This document shows positions 45,583 through 54,238 of a stretch of DNA of 58,393 nucleotides, one piece after another (the stretch's first letter is position 1; every line of letters starts with the position of its first letter). The notes under the pieces were generated by a model that worked only from the letters and a program-made list of their open reading frames with translations, made no database searches and was not told the origin of the DNA. Both the position numbers and the translations under genes were made by a program. Origin of the DNA: Selenomonas sp. (lineage in GTDB: Bacteria > Bacillota > Negativicutes > Selenomonadales > Selenomonadaceae); NCBI GenBank assembly GCA_018052705.1, contig JAGPMW010000012.1, positions 1-58,393 on the forward strand, given 5' to 3'.

Positions 45583-45933
45583 TCAAGGTTTAATATAGGC
45601 ATATCCTTGTTCTTGCAAATCAACAATCTTCGTAATACCCGCAGAAACAGTCCGGACACAATCTGGCAACGACTCTTCTTTTATATCGTTGCCCCGTAAA
45701 GCGTTGCGGCAAAAATAAAAAACAGCACCTCCATGCGCAGCATCTTGGATCCCCTGCCGTATTTCCTCCTGTCCATCCCGCCAAACCGTGACGGCACTCC
45801 CATTGGCGACCACAGCAATAACAGCCTCATCTTCCGCAGCTATATCCGCCAGAAAGTTGTGAACGTTCCCCAACACTAATGCCCACGTGTTCACTTGATC
45901 AATATGGAATACCAACTGCCATTTTCGCATCAT
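45583..45933 (-). CDS. DsrE-family protein
   Basis: A 116-residue protein of the DsrE/DsrF/TusD fold: WQLVFHIDQVNTWALVLGNV, then VIAVVANGSAVTVW and a VFYFCRNALRG strand with one Cys in the position often used for sulfur transfer. The C-terminus has TVSAGITKIVDLQEQGYAYI, typical of the family. Role unknown; it precedes mntH in the same direction. Confidence 0.82.
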   Translation of the reverse strand: MMRKWQLVFHIDQVNTWALVLGNVHNFLADIAAEDEAVIAVVANGSAVTVWRDGQEEIRQGIQDAAHGGAVFYFCRNALRGNDIKEESLPDCVRTVSAGITKIVDLQEQGYAYIKP

Positions 45934-45987
45934 ACTTACTTCTTTCTATAAAACAGCTCAAAAATCACCCAGCCAAAACAATGCCGT

Positions 45988-46019
45988 CTACTTTGAATTC
46001 TTATCGATAAGTAAAGTAG
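45988..46019. promoter_or_regulatory. Palindromic operator candidate of the DsrE-mntH unit
   Basis: A perfect 12-bp palindrome CTTATCGATAAG (46000-46011) is flanked by CTACTTT (45988-45994) and AAAGTAG (46013-46019), giving a two-layer inverted repeat. It lies just downstream of the -10 box, where a metal-dependent repressor such as MntR or Fur would block transcription. Confidence 0.5.
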
Positions 46020-46029
46020 CTACTAGATA

Positions 46030-46059
46030 ATTATATCACTAAACGATTCTCCATGTCTT
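46030..46059 (-). promoter_or_regulatory. Promoter of the DsrE-mntH unit
   Basis: The minus strand reads AAGACA, an 18-bp spacer and a perfect TATAAT. Confidence 0.5.
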
Positions 46060-46185
46060 GTCGTTTAATTCAAACTTCTTCCAGCTCCACTTCATTTTTT
46101 TACATTTCAACAGTATACTGTGCAGCGGCTGCCGTTTAATCAAGATAATTAAAGGATGCCTCTTCTGCCCCTTCTTTAATTTCGA

Positions 46186-46221
46186 CAAAAAAAGCACCCC
46201 GAAAGGTGCTTTCATTTTTAT
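46186..46221 (-). terminator. Terminator after the DUF1737 gene
   Basis: Arms AAAGCACC (46191-46198) and GGTGCTTT (46205-46212), followed by seven T residues on the minus strand. Confidence 0.8.
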
Positions 46222-46394
46222 TTGCGTTCTTTTAACACTAGCGCCTGAGCTGCAACTGCGTGTTCCCCATTGTATGTAATAGCAGGAGAGCCGTACAGTT
46301 CATATCCCTCATCAAGCAGCTTTGAAATTCTTGTGCAAAATGAAGAATCGTCTTTGCCTGTAATCAGACGGTACCCGAGTTGTTTTTCTTCCAA
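46218..46394 (-). CDS. DUF1737-family small protein
   Basis: A 58-residue protein. The start at TTG 46394 is chosen, because GGGGAGGG lies 6 bp upstream and the sequence from there (LEEKQLGYRLITG) matches DUF1737, whereas the longer frame encodes an unrelated hydrophobic run over the promoter. The middle part reads LLDEGYELYGSPAITYNG, the family hallmark. Function unknown. Confidence 0.8.
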   Translation of the reverse strand: MEEKQLGYRLITGKDDSSFCTRISKLLDEGYELYGSPAITYNGEHAVAAQALVLKERK

Positions 46395-46422
46395 AATTAT
46401 CCCTCCCCATAATATAAAAAAA

Positions 46423-46451
46423 ATCATATCATGGAAAATACTCTGTGTCAA
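46423..46451 (-). promoter_or_regulatory. Promoter of the DUF1737 gene
   Basis: The minus strand reads TTGACA, a 17-bp spacer, then TATGAT. Confidence 0.7.
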
Positions 46452-46656
46452 TCTCTCGACCATACTATAATCTCAGGGACGAAGTCAAAGACGGCAACAA
46501 AACAGGACTCATTTCGAAATAAAAACACCAGCGAAAACAGAACAAACATTCTCCCTATCATTATCCGAAAACCCATTAGAATATCATTAGATATCTCCTG
46601 TTCGAAGGTAAAACCTCGCCCCTGTCGAATATGGTGTATTGAAAGGAGGTGTTGAA

Positions 46657-46896
46657 ATGGCTAAAATTCCTTTTGCTGACAGTCCTGGAATATTAAGTGT
46701 TGAAGTCAAACTAAGCTACGCTGCTGATGTATATTTAGTTGATGTTGTTAACTATAAAAACTATCAAAATGGCGAAAAATTTAAATACTATGGTGGACAT
46801 TATACGAAAAGTCCCGTTACTATTACGGTCGCTGGCGCAGGTCGATGGTTTTTAATAGTCAATGGAAGTAGTCAGTATAGTTATCGTTTCTATTAG
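46657..46896 (+). CDS. DUF1883-family small protein
   Basis: A 79-residue predicted beta-rich protein of the DUF1883 family: VKLSYAADVYLVDVVNYKNY, then FKYYGGHYTKSPVTITV and a final GRWFLIVN strand. The start at ATG 46657 follows AAAGGAGGTG. These domains are sometimes fused to TIR or other effector domains, but here the domain stands alone. The gene is AT-rich compared with its neighbours and opposite in direction, so recent acquisition is possible. Confidence 0.8.
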   Translation: MAKIPFADSPGILSVEVKLSYAADVYLVDVVNYKNYQNGEKFKYYGGHYTKSPVTITVAGAGRWFLIVNGSSQYSYRFY

Positions 46897-46910
46897 TATA
46901 TTTGCTTGTA

Positions 46911-46944
46911 AATAGAACGCTCAGTTCAATTGAGCGTTCTATTT
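46911..46944 (+). terminator. Terminator after the DUF1883 gene
   Basis: Arms AATAGAACGCTCA (46911-46923) and TGAGCGTTCTATT (46931-46943), then TT. Confidence 0.8.
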
Positions 46945-47005
46945 TAGTTACCGATAAACATATTTTCCTGGTTTTTTTGATACACTATTGAGACTTCAAA
47001 ACATA

Positions 47006-47040
47006 GAAAAAGCCCGCAACCACTGGGGTTGCGGGCTTTT
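47006..47040 (-). terminator. Terminator of the rplM-rpsI operon
   Basis: Arms AAAAGCCCGCAACC (47007-47020) and GGTTGCGGGCTTTT (47027-47040); TTTTTC follows on the minus strand. Confidence 0.88.
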
Positions 47041-47065
47041 GTATATCCAATTGTAACCGATAAGA

Positions 47066-47458
47066 TTAACGCTTGGAGAACTGGGAAGCCTTACGGGCTT
47101 TCTTGAGGCCGTACTTACGGCGCTCTTTCTCACGCGGATCACGCGTAACGAAACCAGCTTTTTTGAGTGCTGGGCGAAGCTCAGCATCCATCTCCATCAG
47201 TGCACGGGTGATACCGTGACGGATAGCGCCTGCCTGACCAGTAACGCCGCCACCTGCAACATTTGCAATGACGTCATACTTGTCAACAGTCTCGGTAAGG
47301 TTGAGCGGCTGACGAACGATCAGTTCGAGAGTCTTCAGACCAAAATACTCTTCCATTTCACGACCATTGATCGTGACTTTGCCTTCGCCTGGAACCAGAC
47401 GAACACGGGCAACGGAAGACTTTCTGCGGCCAGTGCCGTAATAGCTTACTTGTGCCAT
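47066..47458 (-). CDS. rpsI: 30S ribosomal protein S9
   Basis: A 130-residue protein with the S9 signature [16 protein letters not shown] at the start, [15 protein letters not shown] in the middle and the basic end [13 protein letters not shown], which reaches the P site. It follows rplM by 24 bp in the conserved L13-S9 order. Confidence 0.98.
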   Translation of the reverse strand: MAQVSYYGTGRRKSSVARVRLVPGEGKVTINGREMEEYFGLKTLELIVRQPLNLTETVDKYDVIANVAGGGVTGQAGAIRHGITRALMEMDAELRPALKKAGFVTRDPREKERRKYGLKKARKASQFSKR

Positions 47459-47482
47459 GTAGTATGTTCCTCCCTTTCCAGA

Positions 47483-47923
47483 TTAGCGAATGTTCAGCTC
47501 GAGCTTCTCCGGCTGCTGAGCTGCATGCGGATGCTCCGTACCAACATAAACGTTGAGCTTGCCGTACATCTGCGCACCAAGACGGTTATGCGGCAGCATC
47601 CCCTTGATAGCATGCTCGAGAACGCGCTCCGGGAACTTCTCCAGCATCAGACCTGCTGACGTGAACGTCGTGCCACCCTGATATCCAGAATGACGGAAGT
47701 AGGTCTTGTCGATGAGTTTCTTTCCCGTGAACTTTACTTTCTCTGCATTGATGACGATGACGTAATCACCCGTATCTACGTGCGGAGTATAAGTCGGTTT
47801 ATTTTTACCGCGAAGAACTTTGGCAACCTCGGCTGCGAGACGGCCGACCGTCTGGCCTTCTGCGTCTACAACATACCATTTACGCTCAATGTTGGATGCA
47901 TTTGCCATAAACGTTGTCTTCAT
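47483..47923 (-). CDS. rplM: 50S ribosomal protein L13
   Basis: A 146-residue protein with the L13 features [31 protein letters not shown] and [12 protein letters not shown]. First gene of the rplM-rpsI operon, preceded by a leader of about 100 nt. Confidence 0.98.
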   Translation of the reverse strand: MKTTFMANASNIERKWYVVDAEGQTVGRLAAEVAKVLRGKNKPTYTPHVDTGDYVIVINAEKVKFTGKKLIDKTYFRHSGYQGGTTFTSAGLMLEKFPERVLEHAIKGMLPHNRLGAQMYGKLNVYVGTEHPHAAQQPEKLELNIR

Positions 47924-48030
47924 TGCGATTTCCCCCCTAAAATTTTCAATATTATTTAATCATGATATGACATTCTCAAGACCGGCTTCCGGGGCTAATG
48001 GAGACCATGCCCGTAACATCACATAAAATC

Positions 48031-48059
48031 ATTTTAATAAAAATAGGCTGGGAAGTCAA
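48031..48059 (-). promoter_or_regulatory. Promoter of rplM-rpsI
   Basis: The minus strand reads TTGACT, a 17-bp spacer, then TAAAAT. The predicted start gives an untranslated leader of about 100 nt (47924-48024) with GC-rich stems, which could hold a ribosomal-protein autoregulatory site; this is not proved. Confidence 0.75.
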
Positions 48060-48078
48060 GCGGTTTTTTCAATTTAAG

Positions 48079-48137
48079 CAAAAAAAGCAGCAGGTTATCC
48101 ACACAGTCCCTGTCGATAACCTGCTGCTTCTCAAAAT
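48079..48137 (-). terminator. Terminator after cobC
   Basis: A 15-bp stem (48085-48099 with 48115-48129) followed by a seven-T run on the minus strand. Confidence 0.85.
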
Positions 48138-48169
48138 ATCAAATTGCCGCACCGTAAACGAATTCCGCT

Positions 48170-48787
48170 TCAGCGCAACTCGCCCAGATGAGAATTACCG
48201 TTCAAAAGCTCTATGGTCGGATTGGCATCCTGATCATAGCGGACAATGTTAATGGCTGTATTGAACTGACGAATGCTCCAAAGATATTGCAAAGGCATAT
48301 GCAGTGCTGCCGTCAGTATGGTCCGCAGTACCGCACCATGCGCTGTGATGACGATTGTCTGCCCCTCATGCAGGGCAATGATCTCATTGAGCCGTTTCAT
48401 GGCTCGTGCCTGCACCTCAGGAAAGTTCTCACCATTTGGAATATCCATGATATCCGGATGATTTATGAAGTTGCTCATAGCATCCGGCCACTGGCTTGTG
48501 ATTTCCGCATAGGTCAGGCCTTCCCAGTCACCAAAGCATAGTTCCCGAAAGGCCGGCTCTAACTGGACTGGGAGACTGAACTTATCGGCCACGGCCTGTG
48601 CCGTAAACATCGCCCGGCTAAGGTCACTGGCATAGATCGCATCGATATGCGCAACAGGGAAATTTTCCGCCAGCAGTCTGGCTTGTTCCTTTCCGGTTGG
48701 CGAGAGCGGCACATCAGACTGCCCCTGATAACGGCCATTTACATTCCACTCCGTCTGTCCATGACGGATAAATACCACTTTTGTCAT
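48170..48787 (-). CDS. cobC: Histidine phosphatase, probable alpha-ribazole phosphatase
   Basis: A 205-residue histidine-phosphatase-superfamily member. The phospho-His motif is FIRHGQTEWN (His9), with the second His in VITAHGAVLRT. The FRELCFGDWEGLTYAEI stretch is shared by CobC and related phosphatases. It overlaps the cobD-like gene by 4 bp in a cobalamin cluster, so removal of phosphate from alpha-ribazole phosphate or adenosylcobalamin phosphate is the likely job. By sequence alone it could be another small phosphatase. Confidence 0.85.
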   Translation of the reverse strand: MTKVVFIRHGQTEWNVNGRYQGQSDVPLSPTGKEQARLLAENFPVAHIDAIYASDLSRAMFTAQAVADKFSLPVQLEPAFRELCFGDWEGLTYAEITSQWPDAMSNFINHPDIMDIPNGENFPEVQARAMKRLNEIIALHEGQTIVITAHGAVLRTILTAALHMPLQYLWSIRQFNTAINIVRYDQDANPTIELLNGNSHLGELR

Positions 48788-49857
48788 TTAAGTACAGCCT
48801 CCAAAGCTTTCAATAATTGTTGGTTCTCCAGCGGGGTACGGACGGCTGTGCGCACATAGCTCTGTCCATCCAGTCCCGGATAATTGGCACAGTTGCGAAT
48901 CAGTACCCCCTGCTCCCGCAGCAGGGCTGTCAGCTCCGTACTTGTACGCCCGGTCTCCCTGACATCGATCAGAATAAAGTTCACACTTGGCCGCAGCGGA
49001 CGAAGTCCGGTGATGCGTCCCAGCTCATCAAAAAGCTGCTGCGCCGATTCAACAAGCTGTTTCCGGCTCGCCTGCTGATAGTCAGCATCAGCCAGCGCTG
49101 CTACGCCAGCCCGCTGTGCAAGACAGTTTACATTCCAGACGTCCTTGCCCGCCTCAAGCCGCTGTACCAGTCCCGGTGCCGCCACCCCAAAGCCTAGACG
49201 CAGTCCCGGCAGGGCATAGAATTTCGTCAGGGACTGGATAACAAAGAGTTGCGGATACTCGGCGACAAGATCCCGTACCGTATAACGGGAATCATAAAGC
49301 AGGAAATCCAGGAATGACTCATCAACCACCAGCCACTGCGCCCCGCCCTTCAGCTCATTGAGCAGATGCACCAGTTCATTGCGCGTGATAAGCGAGCCCG
49401 TCGGATTGTTCGGATTGCCAAGGATAATGCAGTCTGAGACTGGCAGTGCCCCCATGAAATCATCCCAGTCCAAACGAAAATCCTGATCCTCTGCCAGCTC
49501 GAAATAGTTTACCTTGCAACGTGCTGCCAGTGCCGCCCGCTCATACTCGCTGAACGATGGCACAGGGAGCAGCACCCGGCGCGGCCGGATGGTCTGAAAG
49601 AACAGATAGAAAAGTTCTGCAGCACCATTTCCCAGTACAATCTGTTCCACTGGCAGGTTATAGTGCTGGGAAATGGCCTGTTTAAGTTCACGTGCCTCCG
49701 GATCAGGATAATGTACGACCTGATCAATTCCGCCCACAACAGCCTCCCGTACGGAGTGTGCCAGTCCCAGCATATTCACGTTTGCTGAGAAATCGAGCCA
49801 CTCACCTGTCACTGGTTTTGTCTCATAGATATTGCCACCATGTACAAACTGTTCCAT
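48784..49857 (-). CDS. cobD: L-threonine-O-3-phosphate decarboxylase
   Basis: A 357-residue PLP enzyme of the class I aminotransferase fold, close to HisC. It makes (R)-1-amino-2-propanol phosphate for the cobalamin loop. Seen are DFSANVNMLGL near the start, NGAAELFYLF, NPNNPTG, VDESFLDF and the PLP lysine in SLTKFYALPGLRLGF. Its place between cbiA and cobC favours CobD over histidinol-phosphate aminotransferase. Confidence 0.9.
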   Translation of the reverse strand: MEQFVHGGNIYETKPVTGEWLDFSANVNMLGLAHSVREAVVGGIDQVVHYPDPEARELKQAISQHYNLPVEQIVLGNGAAELFYLFFQTIRPRRVLLPVPSFSEYERAALAARCKVNYFELAEDQDFRLDWDDFMGALPVSDCIILGNPNNPTGSLITRNELVHLLNELKGGAQWLVVDESFLDFLLYDSRYTVRDLVAEYPQLFVIQSLTKFYALPGLRLGFGVAAPGLVQRLEAGKDVWNVNCLAQRAGVAALADADYQQASRKQLVESAQQLFDELGRITGLRPLRPSVNFILIDVRETGRTSTELTALLREQGVLIRNCANYPGLDGQSYVRTAVRTPLENQQLLKALEAVLK

Positions 49858-49859
49858 TG

Positions 49860-51299
49860 TTAATCCTCCCCGGCAGCATATGGCTGCCCCTCATGAAAGC
49901 TTCGGCAATGGGCGACAAACTGCTGCGCCACAGCGGGGCAGCCGGCAAAATGCAGGTGCAGGTAGCTGCCAAGTGCGGAATACCGCAACTGGCCGGCTGA
50001 ATACTGTTGACCGTTGCGCAGTTTCGTGAACAGGAATGGACGAACCAGCTCATCAGCCCCTGCGATTTCCTGTTCAGCCGAGAAATGGAATTCATGCCCG
50101 TGAATTACCTGCCCGGCCGGGCCCAGCACTGAGTCTTCCTGCAGAGTGGCTTCAACATAGCCGACCATCTGCAGTTTCCTTGTCATCACAGCCTGGCCTG
50201 CAAAGACCCCAGCCATCGGATGCAAGTGACCGTCAAAATCTACCAATGCTTCCATAAGATACATATAGCCGCCGCACTCGGCATAGATGGGCATGCCCTG
50301 TCCAGCAGCCGCACGAATCGATGAACGCATCGACTGATTCGCTGACAGCTGGCCGGCAAACATCTCCGGGAATCCGCCGCCAATGATCAGTCCATCTACT
50401 GATGGCAGTTCCTGATCATGCAGCGGGCTGAACGGAACCAGTTCTGCGCCCAACTGCTCCAAAACCTGCAGACTTGTCGGATAATAAAACGAAAACGCCT
50501 CATCACACGCCACACCAATCCGACAGGCTGGCAAAGGGCCGGATACGGTCTCTGCTGAGTGCGCCGCTGCCCCGGTCTCCATAATCCCCCCATCTGCGGC
50601 AGAGAATGGCACTGGCACTGCCTGACGGGCCAATTCCAGGATACCCGCGATATCCAGATGCTGCTCGGCCGCTGCCCCCATCTGCACCACGACCTGCCGC
50701 TCTGCATTCTCCTGCACAGGCAGCAGTCCCAGATGACGTTCCGGCATCCGCAGCGTTTCATCACGACGCATCGCACCATAGACTCGCATGCCAATCGCCG
50801 TCATCGCCTCGCGTATCATTGCCTCATGCGTATCCGATCCCAGTCGGTTGAGGATTACTCCAGCCACCTCAATCGACGCATCATAATCACGGAATCCCTG
50901 CGCAATCGCCGCTGCGGATGCTCCCATGGATTTAGCATCAATGACCAGCAATACCGGCGCCTCAAGCAGCCGGGCCAGTTCGGCGGTTGAGCTGATTCCC
51001 TGACGTCCACCATCAAAAAGCCCCATGACGCCCTCGATGATTGCGATATCGGCATCCGCAGACTCAGCAGCAAAGATGGCCGGGACTTTAGCAGCCGGAA
51101 CCAGCCAGGTGTCCAGATTATGGCCCGGCCGGCCGCTGGCAAGCTGATGATAGCCGGGATCAATATAATCTGGTCCGACCTTAAAGGACTGAACCCTCAC
51201 GCCACGTGCCCGCAGTGCAGCCAGAAGCCCCGTAACGATTGTAGTTTTACCCGAGCCTGACTGCGTCGCCGCAATGACCAGACGAGGAATCATATGCAT
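49860..51299 (-). CDS. cbiA: Cobyrinic acid a,c-diamide synthase
   Basis: Amidates the a and c side chains of (co)byrinic acid using ATP and glutamine. The product has 479 residues. The N-terminal P-loop domain has IAATQSGSGKTTIVTGL. The C-terminal type-1 glutamine amidotransferase domain has the Cys nucleophile in PIYAECGGYMYLMEAL and the His in IHGHEFHFS. AGGAGGG precedes the ATG. It starts its own transcript, separated from cbiE by a terminator and promoter, and runs into cobD 2 bp later. Confidence 0.95.
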   Translation of the reverse strand: MHMIPRLVIAATQSGSGKTTIVTGLLAALRARGVRVQSFKVGPDYIDPGYHQLASGRPGHNLDTWLVPAAKVPAIFAAESADADIAIIEGVMGLFDGGRQGISSTAELARLLEAPVLLVIDAKSMGASAAAIAQGFRDYDASIEVAGVILNRLGSDTHEAMIREAMTAIGMRVYGAMRRDETLRMPERHLGLLPVQENAERQVVVQMGAAAEQHLDIAGILELARQAVPVPFSAADGGIMETGAAAHSAETVSGPLPACRIGVACDEAFSFYYPTSLQVLEQLGAELVPFSPLHDQELPSVDGLIIGGGFPEMFAGQLSANQSMRSSIRAAAGQGMPIYAECGGYMYLMEALVDFDGHLHPMAGVFAGQAVMTRKLQMVGYVEATLQEDSVLGPAGQVIHGHEFHFSAEQEIAGADELVRPFLFTKLRNGQQYSAGQLRYSALGSYLHLHFAGCPAVAQQFVAHCRSFHEGQPYAAGED

Positions 51300-51336
51300 A
51301 ATCAGAAACCCTCCTGTACATTATTGTATGGTGCTT

Positions 51337-51366
51337 ATTATATCATTTTCTCGAAAAAAGATACAA
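51337..51366 (-). promoter_or_regulatory. Promoter of cbiA-cobD-cobC
   Basis: The minus strand reads TTGTAT, an 18-bp spacer, then TATAAT. The leader to cbiA is only about 30 nt, too short for a cobalamin riboswitch, and I see no B12-box-like motif. Confidence 0.6.
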
Positions 51367-51416
51367 TAAGCGGGTATTCGGAGCATTGCTGCTCAGCCCT
51401 GTTTTTATCTCACGCA

Positions 51417-51445
51417 AAAATGGACGCCGTTGTGGCGTCCATCGG
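51417..51445 (-). terminator. Terminator after cbiE
   Basis: Arms ATGGACGCC (51420-51428) and GGCGTCCAT (51434-51442), then TTTTTGC on the minus strand. Confidence 0.82.
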
Positions 51446-51457
51446 ATTTCGGCTTAA

Positions 51458-52093
51458 TTATCCTTCAACAACTAATATTCCGTGCCCAACAGCCGGTATA
51501 TGCTGCGCCTGACTGAGTGTCGTCGTCTCGATCAACTCGTCTTCATAAGACAGTCGCGCGCAGATATGCACCGTTGCGGTCTCCGGCCATCCATGCTCCA
51601 TAAGGATAGCCGGAATGGTCTGCGAATTACACTGAGCATCGGTCAGCACCCCCAGCACAGCTCCCGCAGTATAGCGGACAGCCTCAGCCTCAGGTCGGCG
51701 CCCATGAAAGCTAACCAGCCGTGCGTCATGCCATGGCAGTGCCAGCCGGGCAAACGCCAGCTGTATGGCGCTGATGCCCGGTATAACAGAAATATTCTTT
51801 GCCGGGAACGTGCGGCGGATCGCATCAAGCAGTGAATAGTATCCGGGATCGCCAGACACCATGACCACCACATCCTGTGCCGCCAGCTGTCTGCCAATAA
51901 AATCCAGCACAGCCGGAATATCACTTGTAACCGCCATTGTCTGCTGACTACTGCCAGCCGGCTGTGCGAACTGTCCCAGTGCCCTCCGGCCCCCGACCAG
52001 TACCTTCGCCCCGGCAATCACCTGCCGGGCCATTGGCACCATATAATCCGGATTCCCCGGACCAATGCCTGCTACGATAATCTTATTGTTCAT
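51458..52093 (-). CDS. cbiE: Cobalt-precorrin-7 (C5)-methyltransferase
   Basis: SAM-dependent methyltransferase of corrin ring synthesis, about 211 residues. The glycine-rich opening IIVAGIGPGNPDYM and the VVMVSGDPGYYSLLD motif define the precorrin methylase family. The start at 52093 overlaps the cbiD stop (ATGA). The CbiT partner (C15 methylation and decarboxylation) is not in the window. Confidence 0.92.
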   Translation of the reverse strand: MNNKIIVAGIGPGNPDYMVPMARQVIAGAKVLVGGRRALGQFAQPAGSSQQTMAVTSDIPAVLDFIGRQLAAQDVVVMVSGDPGYYSLLDAIRRTFPAKNISVIPGISAIQLAFARLALPWHDARLVSFHGRRPEAEAVRYTAGAVLGVLTDAQCNSQTIPAILMEHGWPETATVHICARLSYEDELIETTTLSQAQHIPAVGHGILVVEG

Positions 52094-53202
52094 TGCGGCA
52101 ATGCCCATCCGTATCGTTCTCCTATCTCCCTTGCCGTTTCGTCCATTCCCAGCAATTCACCCGTCAGCGTCACCATGACGGTGCCAACCTTTAACTTGCC
52201 AAACAGATAGCGCTCTGCTCGTATGCTGGCCCGCTCCGCGAGTGTCTGACAAACACATTGGCGCAGCCCGGCAGCACTCAGAACAGTCAGGGCATCCTCG
52301 GTCGTATTCGCCGCCAGCAGCCTGCTGACCTCCACCTGCGGCAGGCCGGCAGCGGCTGCATAAGCGGCCATCGTTTCCAGACGGGCATCGGCAATGCGGT
52401 TATGCGTATAAAATATTCCCGCTGCTACCTTGCTTAACTTGCCGATATGTCCAAACAGCAGCACCGATCCTGCATCGCGGTCAGCGGCCGCTTCAAGCAT
52501 GAAGCCAATGAAGTTGCTCGTCTGCACCATCGCCGCCTTAGGCAGTCCCCATTGCGTCGCAATACGCTCACCAATCTTGCCCGGCACAAAAATCAGATCC
52601 GAATAGCCCGCGGCTTTCGCCACATCGATCTGCGGCACCAGCGAATTCTTGAATCCTTCTTCAGACATAGGCCGCAGCACACCGGTTGTGCCGATAATAG
52701 AAATACCACCTTCGACTCCCAGGATTGGGTTGAGCGTCTTTCTGGCCAATTCTACCCCTGCCGGGATCGATATGGTCACCGCAATCGAAACCTCATCAGT
52801 ACCTAGAACCTCACGAACAGCACTGCGTATAAGCGCACGCGGCCCCGGATTGATTGACGGTTCACCTACAGGTACCGACAGGCCCGGTTTAGTGACCGTA
52901 CCAATTCCCTGTCCCGCCCGGAACACTATGGTTGACGGCACTCCCGTAAGATGCTGGATCTCGGTAAAGACGGATACGCCGTCGGTGATATCCGGATCGT
53001 CACCAGAGAACTTGACTACTTCAGCCTGAATTCCTTGATCTGTGCGCACTACAGCCTTGACCGGAATATGGAGCAAAGTACCGTCGAGTGCGGTCAACTC
53101 TATTTCCTGCCATGCCGCGCCGGCTTCATAAAGCAGTGCTGCTTTTACTCCGGCAGCCGCACAAGCCCCCGTCGTATAGCCGCTGCGCAATTGTTTTGCC
53201 AT
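52090..53202 (-). CDS. cbiD: Cobalt-precorrin-5B (C1)-methyltransferase
   Basis: A 370-residue CbiD that methylates C1 in the anaerobic cobalamin pathway. The opening LRSGYTTGACAAAGVKAAL is diagnostic, with GVEGGISIIGTTGVLRPMSE in the middle. The anaerobic route fits a strict anaerobe. It lies 9 bp after the flippase-like gene and is coupled to cbiE. Confidence 0.96.
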   Translation of the reverse strand: MAKQLRSGYTTGACAAAGVKAALLYEAGAAWQEIELTALDGTLLHIPVKAVVRTDQGIQAEVVKFSGDDPDITDGVSVFTEIQHLTGVPSTIVFRAGQGIGTVTKPGLSVPVGEPSINPGPRALIRSAVREVLGTDEVSIAVTISIPAGVELARKTLNPILGVEGGISIIGTTGVLRPMSEEGFKNSLVPQIDVAKAAGYSDLIFVPGKIGERIATQWGLPKAAMVQTSNFIGFMLEAAADRDAGSVLLFGHIGKLSKVAAGIFYTHNRIADARLETMAAYAAAAGLPQVEVSRLLAANTTEDALTVLSAAGLRQCVCQTLAERASIRAERYLFGKLKVGTVMVTLTGELLGMDETAREIGERYGWALPQ

Positions 53203-53211
53203 GACATCACC

Positions 53212-54201
53212 TCATTTATTCAGCTGGCGCGACAGGAAGTCGCGGCCAAAGACCGTCAGCGTATAGTACAATCCGATCAGAAACGGGATATATTCTGCAA
53301 TCAACCGCCAGCAGACCGCCATGATGCCAACAGTCCCAGCCGGTACCGTCTCACTGAACAGCAGCACAAAACCGCCCTCGGCAATGCCGGAGCCACCGGG
53401 TGTCGGGGTAAAGTACAGCAGCATATTGAGGAATATCATACGCCCCATAACGGTATACCAGTCTGCATCGGTAACACCAAGTCCCAGCAGCAGACATGGC
53501 ACAACAGCATAAATGCAGAGCAGGTTCAGCCCGGACTCCACAAAGACCCGCAGCATCTGCCACGGTGCTTTCGAGAGCAGGCTGATTGCACATTTCGTAT
53601 CACGGTAAAAGGCAAAGACCTTGCGCCGCCGCGTCGTTTTCATGCGCTTCGTGACCCGGACCACAACATAGTCCAGATAACCGCGCCGCGCCCCAAAGAC
53701 AATACCGATAATAACGACAAAAGCCGTCAAGGTGATTGCCATGAGCGTCTGATTCGACACTCCGGGCAGGATGCCAGCATCATGCATGAAGATAAACGGC
53801 ATGCAAAGTACAAGGAAAAAAATAGACAGCAACGTGCGCACAATGACGAGCACCGTCGCCTTACCGGTCGGCACGCCCGCATGACGCAGGAACATGAGCT
53901 GCGCCACGGCACCGCCTGTTGCGCCCGGCGTCAAAAGTGCCAGAAAATAGTTGCCAAATACAACCTGCACCGCCTGGTACAATGTAATCTTCTCATTTGA
54001 AATTTTTACCATATGCATCAATCGGCTGCCATCGAAGAAAAGCCCCAGGCTTACAACCAGTACGGCCAGTGCAATTGACCAGGGCTGGAACTGATTCAGA
54101 TTATGCAAGGTATTGATATCAACGGTCGTATAGATGACGACCCCTGAAATCACAAGCACCAGCAGGATCAAACACACAAACCGCTTATAAAATTTATTCA
54201 T
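53212..54201 (-). CDS. Flippase-like membrane protein (UPF0104/LPG synthase TM family)
   Basis: A 329-residue protein with about eight membrane spans from the lysylphosphatidylglycerol-synthase transmembrane family. The segments NYFLALLTPGATGGAVAQL and TPTPGGSGIAEGGF are the conserved GG-containing motifs. Relatives move or attach lipids, but this protein lacks the catalytic C-terminal domain of MprF, so its activity is unknown. Its link to cobalamin and queuosine genes is probably only positional. Confidence 0.88.
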   Translation of the reverse strand: MNKFYKRFVCLILLVLVISGVVIYTTVDINTLHNLNQFQPWSIALAVLVVSLGLFFDGSRLMHMVKISNEKITLYQAVQVVFGNYFLALLTPGATGGAVAQLMFLRHAGVPTGKATVLVIVRTLLSIFFLVLCMPFIFMHDAGILPGVSNQTLMAITLTAFVVIIGIVFGARRGYLDYVVVRVTKRMKTTRRRKVFAFYRDTKCAISLLSKAPWQMLRVFVESGLNLLCIYAVVPCLLLGLGVTDADWYTVMGRMIFLNMLLYFTPTPGGSGIAEGGFVLLFSETVPAGTVGIMAVCWRLIAEYIPFLIGLYYTLTVFGRDFLSRQLNK

Positions 54202-54238
54202 TAAAACCGTCCCTCAGGATAGTTAATCGATACTCATC

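Noticed and set aside
51300..51416. Cobalamin riboswitch before cbiA
   Set aside because: The leader is about 30 nt from a good promoter and has no B12-box-like sequence, so there is no room for a riboswitch.
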